Assembly (NCBI GenBank): GCA_964228975.1 | Contig: CAXRCC010000173.1 | Coordinates: 1-16,967, forward strand | Reading direction: 5' to 3' | Length of the DNA: 16,967 nucleotides | Source: Paraneptunicella sp964228975 | GTDB lineage: Bacteria > Pseudomonadota > Gammaproteobacteria > Enterobacterales > Alteromonadaceae | In this document: positions 6,305-13,808 of the stretch, piece after piece | How the letters are laid out: the number at the start of each line of letters is the position of its first letter | Numbering within the stretch: position 1 is the stretch's first letter | Program-made: the position numbers and the translations under genes | Notes under the pieces: generated by a model | What the model was told of the DNA's origin: nothing | Seen by the model: only the letters and a program-made list of their open reading frames with translations | The model's database searches: none

Positions 6305-7366
6305 ATGACCCAAAGCTCGCACGCCATTATTGCCACACCCGTTAAAACCAATATCATCACTGGCTTTTTAGGAGTGGGGAAAACCACTGCCATTCAACAC
6401 TTACTCAAACACAAACCCGCGCATGAGCGCTGGGCCATTCTCGTAAACGAGTTTGGAGAAGTCGGTATCGATGGCGCACTGCATCAAGGCAATGCGCCCG
6501 ATGCCGTCTTTATTAAAGAAGTGCCCGGTGGGTGCATGTGCTGCACTTCGGGTTTGCCGATGCAAATCGCACTGAACCAACTACTGGCGCGGGCTAAACC
6601 TCATCGCTTGCTTATTGAGCCGACTGGAATTGGTCACCCCAAAGAAGTATTGAGCACGCTGGCAGAGCCGCATTATCAAGACATCATCGACTTGCAAGCA
6701 ACGCTTACCTTAATTGATGCCAGAAAAGCCTCACAATCTCGCTATCGTGAACATGAAACCTTTAAAGACCAATTGGAAGTAGCAGACCACATTGTTGCCA
6801 CTAAAGCCGACTTATACAACGAGCAGGATTTAACCCATTTATCGGATTATCTCGCCTCTTTACACCTGAGTAGCACGCCAGTTTCTGTGATTAAACATGG
6901 CGAGGCGCAACCTGCATGGCTAGATGCACCAAGCCGCCATCAAACGCAACTCGACGGGCAATCGCAGGAGCATGAGCATGAGCATGAGCATGAGCATGAG
7001 CATGAGCATGAGCATGAAAATCATCACTCCCCGTTACCGGATTTGCACGCTGAATTGCAGCGTCATGGCATGGTAGAAACCACCAACAAGGGCGCAGGAT
7101 TCTTCTCGAAAGGCTGGATTTTCACACCGGATCACATCTTCGATTTCTACCAAGTGTTAGACTTTATGAACATGGCGCAAGCTGAACGCATCAAGGCGGT
7201 ATTTATCACTGAAAACGGCATTTACGGATTCAATAAAGCCGACGGCGTACTCACCACAATGGAAATGGACGAAAGCGAGGATTCTCGCATTGAATTTATT
7301 GTAAGCTCTGCCAGCGAAGCTGAAGCCCTTGGCGAAGCGTTGAAGCGCGCTATTTTGCCAAGCTAG
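6305..7366 (+). CDS. CobW/COG0523-family GTPase, probable zinc metallochaperone
   Basis: The 353-residue protein has the hallmarks of a COG0523 GTPase: Walker A GFLGVGKT (20-27), the metal-site motif CMCC (Cys77, Cys79, Cys80) within GGCMCC, EPTG after the switch region, and TKAD as the guanine-specificity motif. The C-terminal CobW_C domain (about 245-350) includes the typical GAGFFSKGWIF stretch. Between the domains is an (EH)8 run (222-237) followed by ENHH, a metal-binding linker seen in zinc-handling members. The Zur palindrome upstream and the absence of cobalamin or nitrile-hydratase genes favour a ZagA/YeiR-like role: GTP-driven zinc delivery during zinc limitation. The client protein is unknown. 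The ribosome site is weak (GAAG). The gene ends 13 bases before the convergent AraC-type gene. Confidence 0.9.
   Translation: MTQSSHAIIATPVKTNIITGFLGVGKTTAIQHLLKHKPAHERWAILVNEFGEVGIDGALHQGNAPDAVFIKEVPGGCMCCTSGLPMQIALNQLLARAKPHRLLIEPTGIGHPKEVLSTLAEPHYQDIIDLQATLTLIDARKASQSRYREHETFKDQLEVADHIVATKADLYNEQDLTHLSDYLASLHLSSTPVSVIKHGEAQPAWLDAPSRHQTQLDGQSQEHEHEHEHEHEHEHEHENHHSPLPDLHAELQRHGMVETTNKGAGFFSKGWIFTPDHIFDFYQVLDFMNMAQAERIKAVFITENGIYGFNKADGVLTTMEMDESEDSRIEFIVSSASEAEALGEALKRAILPS
6968..7015 (+). repeat. Perfect hexanucleotide microsatellite (GAGCAT)8 inside the GTPase gene
   Basis: Eight uninterrupted GAGCAT units (48 bases) encode (Glu-His)8 at residues 222-237. The run ends where GAA-AAT-CAT-CAC breaks the pattern. 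Slippage would alter the number of metal-binding His residues two codons at a time, with the frame preserved. Confidence 0.97.
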
Positions 7367-7379
7367 TTTAGCCCATTGG

Positions 7380-8408
7380 CTACACCGCCAAATCACGCAT
7401 TTGTTGTTGGTACTCAGAAGGTGCAACGCCTTCCCAGCGTTTAAATGCGCGCCGAAAGTTCGCCATATCGGAATACCCAAGTGCATAAGCCACCTCTTGA
7501 ATACGCATGTGCCCGCCTTGCAAGTATTGCAGCGCAAGAGTATGACGAACCGTTTCCAGTATCTGTTTGTAAGAGGTGCCTTCCTCTTGTAATCGCCTGT
7601 GCAAGGTTCTGGGTGTTAAATGAAACGACTGCGCCGTATGCTCAAGGGTGGGAAAATGGCCGTAGCTTTTCAACATTAACTGACGAACTTGATCACTGAG
7701 CAGGTGGCGCTGTTTAAGTTTCGCCAGCTCCATTTCACAAATGTTAAGCGCCTCTTTAAAACTCGCTGAATTTGCCATGGTAAGCGGCGTATCTAGAATG
7801 TCTCGGGACAGCGCAATGCCTGCCCAGTCGTGCTGATAACGCACTTCACAGCGCAAATACCGCTGCGCTACGCGCTCTTGCTCTTCGCTGCCTGCAGAAC
7901 ATGAAAACGCCACATAGCGAATGCCCGCGTGTCCCATGGTGACAAAGTCCAGCACGTTTTTTGCCGCCAAAACAATGGTTTCGAATGTGGTGCGATGCAA
8001 AGACTCTAAATCACGGTTTGCTAAAAACACAACGCGATATTCATTGCCCTTCGCATGGGCATGAATCGATACCAACTCGGTGCGCAGTGGCAAGAAGCGT
8101 TGCAGTAAATCGATAACGTCCCTTACCGTGGTGGCGCTCATGGCGGCATAACCTAAAATGCCATGCGTGCTGAGGATTAAACGCTCGCCCATGATGTACC
8201 CCAGCGGCGCAAAATTCACTTGCTCATTCGAGCGCAGCACCAAGGCTTTATAGCGCGCCCACGGCAACGTAACTTGCTCCGCATCAAACGAAGACGCATC
8301 AAAACCAAGCGGTGTTAGCAGTTCATCCAGCGAGCCGCCTTCTTGCTCAACAAGCTGAATCATTAAGCGCAAGTAATAGCCGGGGAGTACAACATTTGAG
8401 GTAGTCAT
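7380..8408 (-). CDS. AraC-family transcriptional regulator (arabinose-binding-like sensor domain)
   Basis: A 342-residue regulator with a two-part layout. An N-terminal sensor region (about 20-210) of the OruR/ArgR-like "Arabinose_bd" kind starts with YYLRLMIQLVEQEGGSLDELL and includes STHGILGYAAMSATTVRDVI. A C-terminal AraC DNA-binding domain (about 240-338) has two helix-turn-helix units, including RTLHRRLQEEGTSYKQIL and the conserved IQEVAYALGYSDMANFRRAFKRW. Relatives often control catabolism of alkanes, ketones or fatty compounds. It diverges from the flavin monooxygenase gene, so it most likely activates that gene and the downstream fusion gene. The shared gap holds a direct repeat of the right geometry for AraC proteins. 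The inducer is unknown. Confidence 0.9.
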   Translation of the reverse strand: MTTSNVVLPGYYLRLMIQLVEQEGGSLDELLTPLGFDASSFDAEQVTLPWARYKALVLRSNEQVNFAPLGYIMGERLILSTHGILGYAAMSATTVRDVIDLLQRFLPLRTELVSIHAHAKGNEYRVVFLANRDLESLHRTTFETIVLAAKNVLDFVTMGHAGIRYVAFSCSAGSEEQERVAQRYLRCEVRYQHDWAGIALSRDILDTPLTMANSASFKEALNICEMELAKLKQRHLLSDQVRQLMLKSYGHFPTLEHTAQSFHLTPRTLHRRLQEEGTSYKQILETVRHTLALQYLQGGHMRIQEVAYALGYSDMANFRRAFKRWEGVAPSEYQQQMRDLAV

Positions 8409-8418
8409 AACGCGGCAT

Positions 8419-8445
8419 TGTCAATAAATGACCCATTTATGTCAA
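8419..8445. promoter_or_regulatory. Candidate AraC-type operator (direct repeat, 21-bp period, plus palindrome)
   Basis: TGTCAA occurs at 8419-8424 and again at 8440-8445, exactly 21 bases apart, two helical turns. This is the usual spacing of half-sites for AraC-family dimers. Nested between them is a perfect dyad, ATAAATG (8424-8430) and CATTTAT (8434-8440) with a 3-base centre. The site is 11 bases upstream of the AraC-type gene and about 80 bases upstream of the monooxygenase start, a suitable place to activate one and repress the other. Confidence 0.5.
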
Positions 8446-8523
8446 GCGTGCCCCTAGCCGCTTAGGTAAGAAAGCATTACTCTGGAATGATTCGCCAATG
8501 TCATCGTGGGAGAGAAGATTTTC

Positions 8524-9990
8524 ATGTCCAATAACACACATAAACGCAACCCCAGTGTCGTCATTGTTGGGGCCGGCATGACAGGTATTTTAATGGCCAT
8601 TCGCATGCGCGAAGCGGGCATTGAAGATGTGATAATTTTAGAAAAGAAGTCACGCTTAGGGGGAACTTGGCGAGAAAACACCTACCCCGGCGTGGCTTGC
8701 GATGTTCCCTCCCATTTCTATACGTATTCCTTCGAGCTTAACCCCAATTGGAGCCACTTTTTTGCCGAAGGCAAAGAGATCCAAGGTTACTTTGAACACG
8801 TGGCCGACAAGTATAACGTCCGTGAGCTAATCCGTTTTGATGAAGCGGTTACGGGGGCGCATTTTGAAAACGAAAAATGGCATATTCAAACCACCAAAGA
8901 AGCGCACTACGAGGCCGACTTCTTTGTGTGTGCAACGGGCATTTTGCATCACCCCGCCTTTCCTAACATCGACGGACTCGACCAATTCAAAGGCAAGATT
9001 TTCCATACTGCACAGTGGGATCACACCGTCGATTTTGGCCCCAACACCAAAGTGGGGGTTATTGGCACAGGCTCTACAGCCGCACAGTTTGTGCCGAAAT
9101 TAGTGCAAAGCGGTGCGCAGGTAAATGTGTTTCAGCGCACACCACAGTGGATATTACCCTTACCCGACAGACGCATTTCCAATACAGAAAAGCGCCTATT
9201 AAAAAAACATCCTTGGCTGCTGCGCTTAAACCGTTGGTACGGGCAATTCACCATGACACACTTTTTCAACAAAGCCATTGCAGGCCATAAATTACAGCAA
9301 ACCTTGCTATCTTGGGGCTGTAAGCTGAATCTTCGTTTCAGCATTAAAAACAAAGCGCTACGAGAAAAGCTCAGACCAAGCTATCGCATTGGTTGCAAAC
9401 GCGTCATTGTGAACAGCACCTTTTACCCAGCCATCCAACAGCCCAATGCCCACTTAATTACCGATGGTATCTCGCGCATTACCGAGTCGGGCATTCAAAC
9501 CCAAGATGGCAAACACCACGATCTTGATGTCATTGTGCTTTCTACGGGGTTTCAGCCGTTTAATTTTATGCGCCCAATGAACCTGGTTGGCGAAAATGGA
9601 CTGCATATTGATGAGGCCTGGAAAGACAGTATTGAGGCCTACCGCTCCATTTTAATGCCCGGTTTTCCGAACTTCTTTTTGATGCTAGGGCCGTTTACTC
9701 CTATCAGTAATTTCTCGGTGATTGCCATGAGTGAAGTGCAAGCCGACTACGTGATGAAACTCATTGAAAAATGGCGTAATCGCGAATTTCAAACGATTGA
9801 ACCCAAACAGGAGGCGGTAAACAAGTTTCTCGACTATATTCGTGATGGGATGAAAGGCAGTACATGGACCAGCGGCTGTAACAGTTGGTATCTCGATAAA
9901 AATGGCATGCCGATGCTGTGGCCATACACATGGGACCGTTACGTCAGTTACATGTCGGATCTTGATATGAATGATTTAGTAGCGCGATAG
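8524..9990 (+). CDS. Baeyer-Villiger-type flavin monooxygenase
   Basis: From the ATG at 8524 the protein has 488 residues. FAD binding: GAGMTG (16-21), then GGTWRENTYPGVACD (46-60). The Baeyer-Villiger fingerprint F-x-G-x3-H-x3-W-D is present as Phe155, Gly157, His161, Trp165 and Asp166. The NADPH-binding Rossmann motif is GTGSTA (181-186), and STGFQPF provides the late ATG-like motif. Family members insert oxygen next to a ketone to give an ester or lactone; close relatives include AlmA-like enzymes acting on long alkyl chains. The 3' part is complete. A GTG at 8506 is in frame, but the purine-rich GGGAGAGAAG between it and 8524 is better read as the ribosome site. The dehydrogenase-esterase fusion gene follows 39 bases later. 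Confidence 0.92.
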   Translation: MSNNTHKRNPSVVIVGAGMTGILMAIRMREAGIEDVIILEKKSRLGGTWRENTYPGVACDVPSHFYTYSFELNPNWSHFFAEGKEIQGYFEHVADKYNVRELIRFDEAVTGAHFENEKWHIQTTKEAHYEADFFVCATGILHHPAFPNIDGLDQFKGKIFHTAQWDHTVDFGPNTKVGVIGTGSTAAQFVPKLVQSGAQVNVFQRTPQWILPLPDRRISNTEKRLLKKHPWLLRLNRWYGQFTMTHFFNKAIAGHKLQQTLLSWGCKLNLRFSIKNKALREKLRPSYRIGCKRVIVNSTFYPAIQQPNAHLITDGISRITESGIQTQDGKHHDLDVIVLSTGFQPFNFMRPMNLVGENGLHIDEAWKDSIEAYRSILMPGFPNFFLMLGPFTPISNFSVIAMSEVQADYVMKLIEKWRNREFQTIEPKQEAVNKFLDYIRDGMKGSTWTSGCNSWYLDKNGMPMLWPYTWDRYVSYMSDLDMNDLVAR

Positions 9991-10029
9991 CCTCACAAGG
10001 CAAGAGGCTTAAACGAAGTGGGAACGTCT

Positions 10030-11796
10030 ATGGAACTTAACAACATTTTTATTACGGGTGCCGCCACAGGTATTGGGCGCGCAACAGCCGAGCAATTTTA
10101 CAACATGGGATGGGCCGTGGGCCTTGTCGATTTAAACCTCGACATGATCAAAGCCTATACTGCTGACTGGGATCAAAGCCGGGTGTTTTGCGGTCAAGTT
10201 GATGTGACTCAACCGGAGCAAATTCAAGCGGCGTTGGCACAATTTTGCCAGCCCTATCAAGGGCGATTACGCGTGCTGCACAACAACGCCGGAATCATGC
10301 AACTTGCACCATTTGAATCCCTCGATTTAGCCATGCACAAGCGCACGATTGATGTGAATGTGACCGGAACCATTAACACGCTCATGACGGCCTTCCCGTT
10401 TCTGCGCGCCGCTGAAAAAGCCACAGTTATCAATATGGCTTCGGCCAGTACAATGTATGGCATCCCCATGTTTTCCAGCTATGCGGCGTCAAAATCGGCG
10501 GTAAAATCCCTCACTGAATCCTTACAAATTGAATGGAAAGCTTACGGCATTCACGTATGCGATATGATGCCGCCGTTTGTTGGCACAGGATTGGTTCACG
10601 ATCAATCGATAAAGCCCGCTATTATTGAACGCATGGGCGTGGATTTAGGCCCTAAAGATGTGGCCAAAGCCATCGTTAAACACGTTGAAACGGGGCGTAC
10701 CCACATTCCAGTTAGCCGAAAATTCTCGGCTCTGTATTACATCAGTGACTTATTGCCTTACGTGTTAAGAAAGCCTTCCATCAACTTTTTAAGCCGCCCA
10801 GATAGAAGCAAACTCGACAAAACGCAGCGCCTAATTTGTGCCTTAACGCGCTTAGGCCCGGCAATGCACACGCTGCCCATTCCCATCATGCGCAAAACGT
10901 ATCACTATCTGGAAAAAGCCTTTGGCCTTCCCAAAAATGAAGACGTCAGCGTGGATTGCTTTCAAATTCCAATTCCTACAGGTACACGAAAGCACGGCAA
11001 GGCGATGGAAATACCCGCGCGCATTTACAAGCCATTGTTAAAAGGCAAAGAGCCCGAAACAACCCTAGTGTATTTTCACGGTGGCGGCTGTGTGATTGGT
11101 GACTTGAACACACACGATGCCTTTTGCCGAGAATTGGCTCAAGAAAGCGGCATAAACGTGATTTCCGTGGCGTATCGATTAGCGCCAGAAGTGAAGTTTC
11201 CTGAGCCGATTTGCGATGCGATTGATGCGTGGAATTGGATTGATAGAAACCGTAAAGAGCTTAATATCGAACACCATAAAATTGGCGTAGGCGGAGACAG
11301 TTTTGGCGGATATTTATCAGCCATTTGTACCACACCTGCATTGCAATCCGACTTCCCAATTGATGTCACCCATCGCCCTGATTTTCAATTGTTGCTCTAC
11401 CCTATTTTTGATTTCAGAGGCATCAGCCCGGCAGTGCAAGAGCATGGCAAAGGCTTATTATTCACAACGGAATCACTGCACCTTTTCCGCGCTCAGTTGT
11501 TTAATACGGCCGAGGAAATTAGCCGCCCTGACGTCAGTGTTATCCTCAACGAAAACGTTGCCGATACCGTACCAACCTTGTTGTATTCTTGTGAGTTTGA
11601 TTTGCTGCGCGACGACAGCATTGCCTATGCCAACAAGCTCGAAAGGAACAAGATAACCTTGAAGCACGTACACTTAGCAGACGCAACGCACGGCTTTATT
11701 CACGCAGGCAGATTCAGCAAAAAAGTGAAGACTCACTTACAAGGCATGTATCAAGATATAAATGAATTTGTGAGCCAACTTGCGCAAAATTCGTGA
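10030..11796 (+). CDS. Fusion of short-chain dehydrogenase and HSL-type esterase
   Basis: A single uninterrupted 588-residue frame carries two enzymes. Residues 1-about 265 form a classical short-chain dehydrogenase: cofactor motif TGAATGIG (9-16), NNAG (85-88), and active-site Tyr151 and Lys155 in YAASK. Residues about 310-588 form a hormone-sensitive-lipase-type alpha/beta hydrolase: oxyanion HGGG (350-353), nucleophile Ser424 in GDSFGG, Asp524 in CEFDLLRDD and His554 in ATHGFIH. All catalytic residues are present, so both halves could be active: alcohol/ketone interconversion and ester cleavage. Downstream of a Baeyer-Villiger monooxygenase, the two halves fit the steps just before and just after it. 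The start may instead be GTG at 10018, which has AGAGG 10 bases upstream; the ATG at 10030 has GGGA about 8 bases upstream. Confidence 0.9.
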   Translation: MELNNIFITGAATGIGRATAEQFYNMGWAVGLVDLNLDMIKAYTADWDQSRVFCGQVDVTQPEQIQAALAQFCQPYQGRLRVLHNNAGIMQLAPFESLDLAMHKRTIDVNVTGTINTLMTAFPFLRAAEKATVINMASASTMYGIPMFSSYAASKSAVKSLTESLQIEWKAYGIHVCDMMPPFVGTGLVHDQSIKPAIIERMGVDLGPKDVAKAIVKHVETGRTHIPVSRKFSALYYISDLLPYVLRKPSINFLSRPDRSKLDKTQRLICALTRLGPAMHTLPIPIMRKTYHYLEKAFGLPKNEDVSVDCFQIPIPTGTRKHGKAMEIPARIYKPLLKGKEPETTLVYFHGGGCVIGDLNTHDAFCRELAQESGINVISVAYRLAPEVKFPEPICDAIDAWNWIDRNRKELNIEHHKIGVGGDSFGGYLSAICTTPALQSDFPIDVTHRPDFQLLLYPIFDFRGISPAVQEHGKGLLFTTESLHLFRAQLFNTAEEISRPDVSVILNENVADTVPTLLYSCEFDLLRDDSIAYANKLERNKITLKHVHLADATHGFIHAGRFSKKVKTHLQGMYQDINEFVSQLAQNS

Positions 11797-11845
11797 TTGC
11801 ACTTCGGTGATAGGTGATTCGTGATTGTGCGTCGGTGATAGGCTA
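11790..11845. repeat. Two-copy 28-bp tandem repeat after the fusion gene
   Basis: Bases 11790-11817 and 11818-11845 are adjacent 28-base copies, identical at 23 positions. Each begins TTCGTGATTG and contains TCGGTGATAGG. A third, strongly decayed copy may begin at 11846 (TTCGTTATT). The first copy includes the stop codon of the fusion gene. GTTACTTG also recurs at 11874 and 11895, so the whole convergent gap is repeat-like. No hairpin with a T-run, and so no terminator, is evident. Confidence 0.7.
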
Positions 11846-11895
11846 TTCGTTATTTACTGCGCGTTGTCGATGTGTTACTTGCCATTGACCACTTG

Positions 11896-12651
11896 TTACT
11901 TGTAAGTAATCAAATGACGATGCGCGGGCTTTTCGAAAACACTATGCTCATTTAACGCGGCAACAAATACCCCTTGTCGGCTTTGAATGAGCTTAGTAAT
12001 ACCGCAATTCACCAGTGTCCAATTCATTTGCATAAGCTGTGTTTCTGGCACGCCAAGGTGCGCTTGCGCCAACAATGAGATTGGCCCGCCCGAGGTAAAA
12101 ATCAGCACTTCGTCTTTGTCTTCAAGCCCGCTTACCACCGATGCCAACGCGGCTTGTAAACGCGACTTAAACGCCATCCACGTTTCGCTGTAATCTGCAT
12201 CAAAATCGCCACTCATCCAGCGCGCGACAGCTTGGTTGAATAAGTGCAAAAATTGTTTTTGAGGCTGCTCACTGGTTTTCAAAAACGCGCGAATACCCGC
12301 AGGGGTTTCAAAACGTTCATCAAACGCGCCTAAAATTTCTTGATGCGCATATTCATTCCAGCGCGCATCTTCTTGCATTGAATAAGGTGTGGCATTTTCA
12401 ATCACCGAAGCATGGGTAGAAGCGTTAGTAGAAGCCGCCTCGGTTGAGGATTCAAAAGCGGCTAATGCGCCTTGCGCCGTTTGTTTATGGCGCAGCATCG
12501 AACCTGTGATAACTTTGGTCGGCTGCGACATTTTCAGCGCTAAACTGGTACCAAGTGTTTGCGCTTGCTCAACACCGGTTTCTGACAATTTATCGTAATC
12601 GTCATGCCCGAAGCTGGCTTGACCATGACGAATCAAATAAATGCTAGCCAT
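11896..12651 (-). CDS. Histidine phosphatase (phosphoglycerate-mutase-like) family protein
   Basis: The 251-residue protein has the phosphatase-superfamily N-terminus IYLIRHGQAS, with RHG at 8-10; His9 is the residue that becomes phosphorylated. Arg54 (SMLRHKQTA) and Glu100 (ARWNEY) fit the phosphate-pocket and acid positions. The second catalytic His, normally in a (V/T)SHG-like motif, is not there: the matching segment reads IFTSGGPIS (184-192). A low-complexity Ser/Thr/Ala stretch (about 68-83) looks like a small insertion. I chose the ATG at 12651 because the RHG motif follows at the usual distance. A longer frame from 12717 would overlap the kinase gene. It is the last gene of the operon, five bases after the kinase stop. 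The substrate is unknown, possibly a phosphorylated intermediate made by its neighbours. Confidence 0.82.
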   Translation of the reverse strand: MASIYLIRHGQASFGHDDYDKLSETGVEQAQTLGTSLALKMSQPTKVITGSMLRHKQTAQGALAAFESSTEAASTNASTHASVIENATPYSMQEDARWNEYAHQEILGAFDERFETPAGIRAFLKTSEQPQKQFLHLFNQAVARWMSGDFDADYSETWMAFKSRLQAALASVVSGLEDKDEVLIFTSGGPISLLAQAHLGVPETQLMQMNWTLVNCGITKLIQSRQGVFVAALNEHSVFEKPAHRHLITYK

Positions 12652-12656
12652 TGGCG

Positions 12657-13778
12657 TTATTGTCCTTGTTTGATAACTCGGCGAGCGCGCCACAATAAAT
12701 AATGCACAAATACCCAAAAACGTTTGTAAGCCGGGTTGCGAGTTTGTTTGTGATGATAGCGATAGTAAATTTGCTGCACGATAACGGCTAAGCGGAACAA
12801 ACCATACACCTCATAAAAGGTAAAGTCGGCCTTTTCTACATCCATTTTATTGCAATAGTAGGTGATCACTTCATCGCGCGTCATCATGCCTTTTAAGTGG
12901 GTTGGCTGGCGGCGAACCATTTGCGCCATAAAGTCATCATCCGCTTCAACCCAATAAGCTAAGGTGTTACCCAAATCCATTAACGGATCGCCTAGGGTTG
13001 CTAGCTCCCAATCCAAAATGCCGCGCACATCGCTTAAATCATCGGGATTTAAAACGGCGTTATCGAAGCGGTAATCGTTATGAATAACGCACGTTCGCTC
13101 TTTTTTGGGCATGTTGTTTTGTAGCCAATTGATCACGTATTTGCCCGACGGCACGTTCCACGTTTTCGCTTTTAAATAGCGCCCAACCCAACCGTCAATT
13201 TGGCGCTGCACATAGCCCGAGCCTTTGCCTAAATGGGCTAAACCAGCGGCTTCATAATCCACACTGTGCAATTCAATTAAGCAGTCCAGCACCGCCTGAC
13301 ACATGGCACGAACGCTCTTTTCATCCGCTTCAACGCCACGAGGCAAGTTTTTACGCGGGATCACGCCACTGAGCTTTTCCATCACATAAAAATCAGTGCC
13401 GATAACAGAGGCATCATCGCAACAAGCGAGCATGTTCGGCACGTAGTGGTAGTGCGGTTTTAAGGCTTTTTGAATGCGGTATTCACGCCCCATATTGTGC
13501 GCGCCAGCGGCTTTTGTGCCCGTTGGTGCGCGGCGTAAAATCAGTTCAAAAGAAGGGTACGTTAGGCAGTACGTCCAGTTTGATGCCCCGCCAGAATATT
13601 GCGTGACCGTAGGCAACGCGCTGAAATCGTAATCGCTGTCGTTTAAGGTGTGTTTTAACCAATAATTGACAGCTTCGATGTCTAATTCTTCACCACAACG
13701 TACATTGCCTGCTTTATCGAGTACGTTTTTGCTGTCGTTTTGTTTTGGAACGTTTGATGTTGCTGTTGCGCTACTCAT
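12657..13778 (-). CDS. APH-fold kinase, LvaA/ACAD11-N-terminus-like
   Basis: A 373-residue aminoglycoside-phosphotransferase-fold protein. Key features are the Gly-rich loop YSGGASNWTY (61-70), LILRRAP (79-85) near the usual ATP-binding position, the catalytic HNDYRFDN (His233, Asp235, Asn240) and the metal-binding DWE (256-258). The LGDPLMDLGNTLAYW stretch is typical of the subfamily linked to acyl-CoA dehydrogenases. This group includes the N-terminal half of ACAD10/ACAD11 and bacterial LvaA, which phosphorylate the hydroxyl of 4-hydroxyacyl-CoAs. An antibiotic-resistance role is very unlikely in this setting. It lies third in the operon, 30 bases after the dehydrogenase gene and five bases before the phosphatase gene. 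The substrate chain length is not evident. Confidence 0.87.
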   Translation of the reverse strand: MSSATATSNVPKQNDSKNVLDKAGNVRCGEELDIEAVNYWLKHTLNDSDYDFSALPTVTQYSGGASNWTYCLTYPSFELILRRAPTGTKAAGAHNMGREYRIQKALKPHYHYVPNMLACCDDASVIGTDFYVMEKLSGVIPRKNLPRGVEADEKSVRAMCQAVLDCLIELHSVDYEAAGLAHLGKGSGYVQRQIDGWVGRYLKAKTWNVPSGKYVINWLQNNMPKKERTCVIHNDYRFDNAVLNPDDLSDVRGILDWELATLGDPLMDLGNTLAYWVEADDDFMAQMVRRQPTHLKGMMTRDEVITYYCNKMDVEKADFTFYEVYGLFRLAVIVQQIYYRYHHKQTRNPAYKRFWVFVHYLLWRARRVIKQGQ

Positions 13779-13808
13779 GCCCGTATTTACTCGCTGTCAT
13801 CATTCTAT

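Noticed and set aside
7369..7382. TAGCC-CATT-GGCTA dyad between the GTPase and AraC stops as a bidirectional terminator
   Set aside because: The arms are only 5 bp and there is no T-run on either strand.
7157..7537. Minus-strand frame spanning the GTPase end and the AraC end
   Set aside because: It is antisense to the GTPase and out of frame with the AraC gene; both of those have clear domains here.
11896..12717. Start of the histidine phosphatase at 12717
   Set aside because: It would add 22 residues overlapping the kinase gene and put the RHG motif too far from the N-terminus. The ATG at 12651 places it normally.
12657..13778. APH-fold protein as an antibiotic-resistance enzyme
   Set aside because: The neighbours are acyl-CoA dehydrogenase, SDR and phosphatase genes, and the LGDPLMDLGNTLAYW stretch fits the ACAD-linked subfamily, not aminoglycoside kinases.
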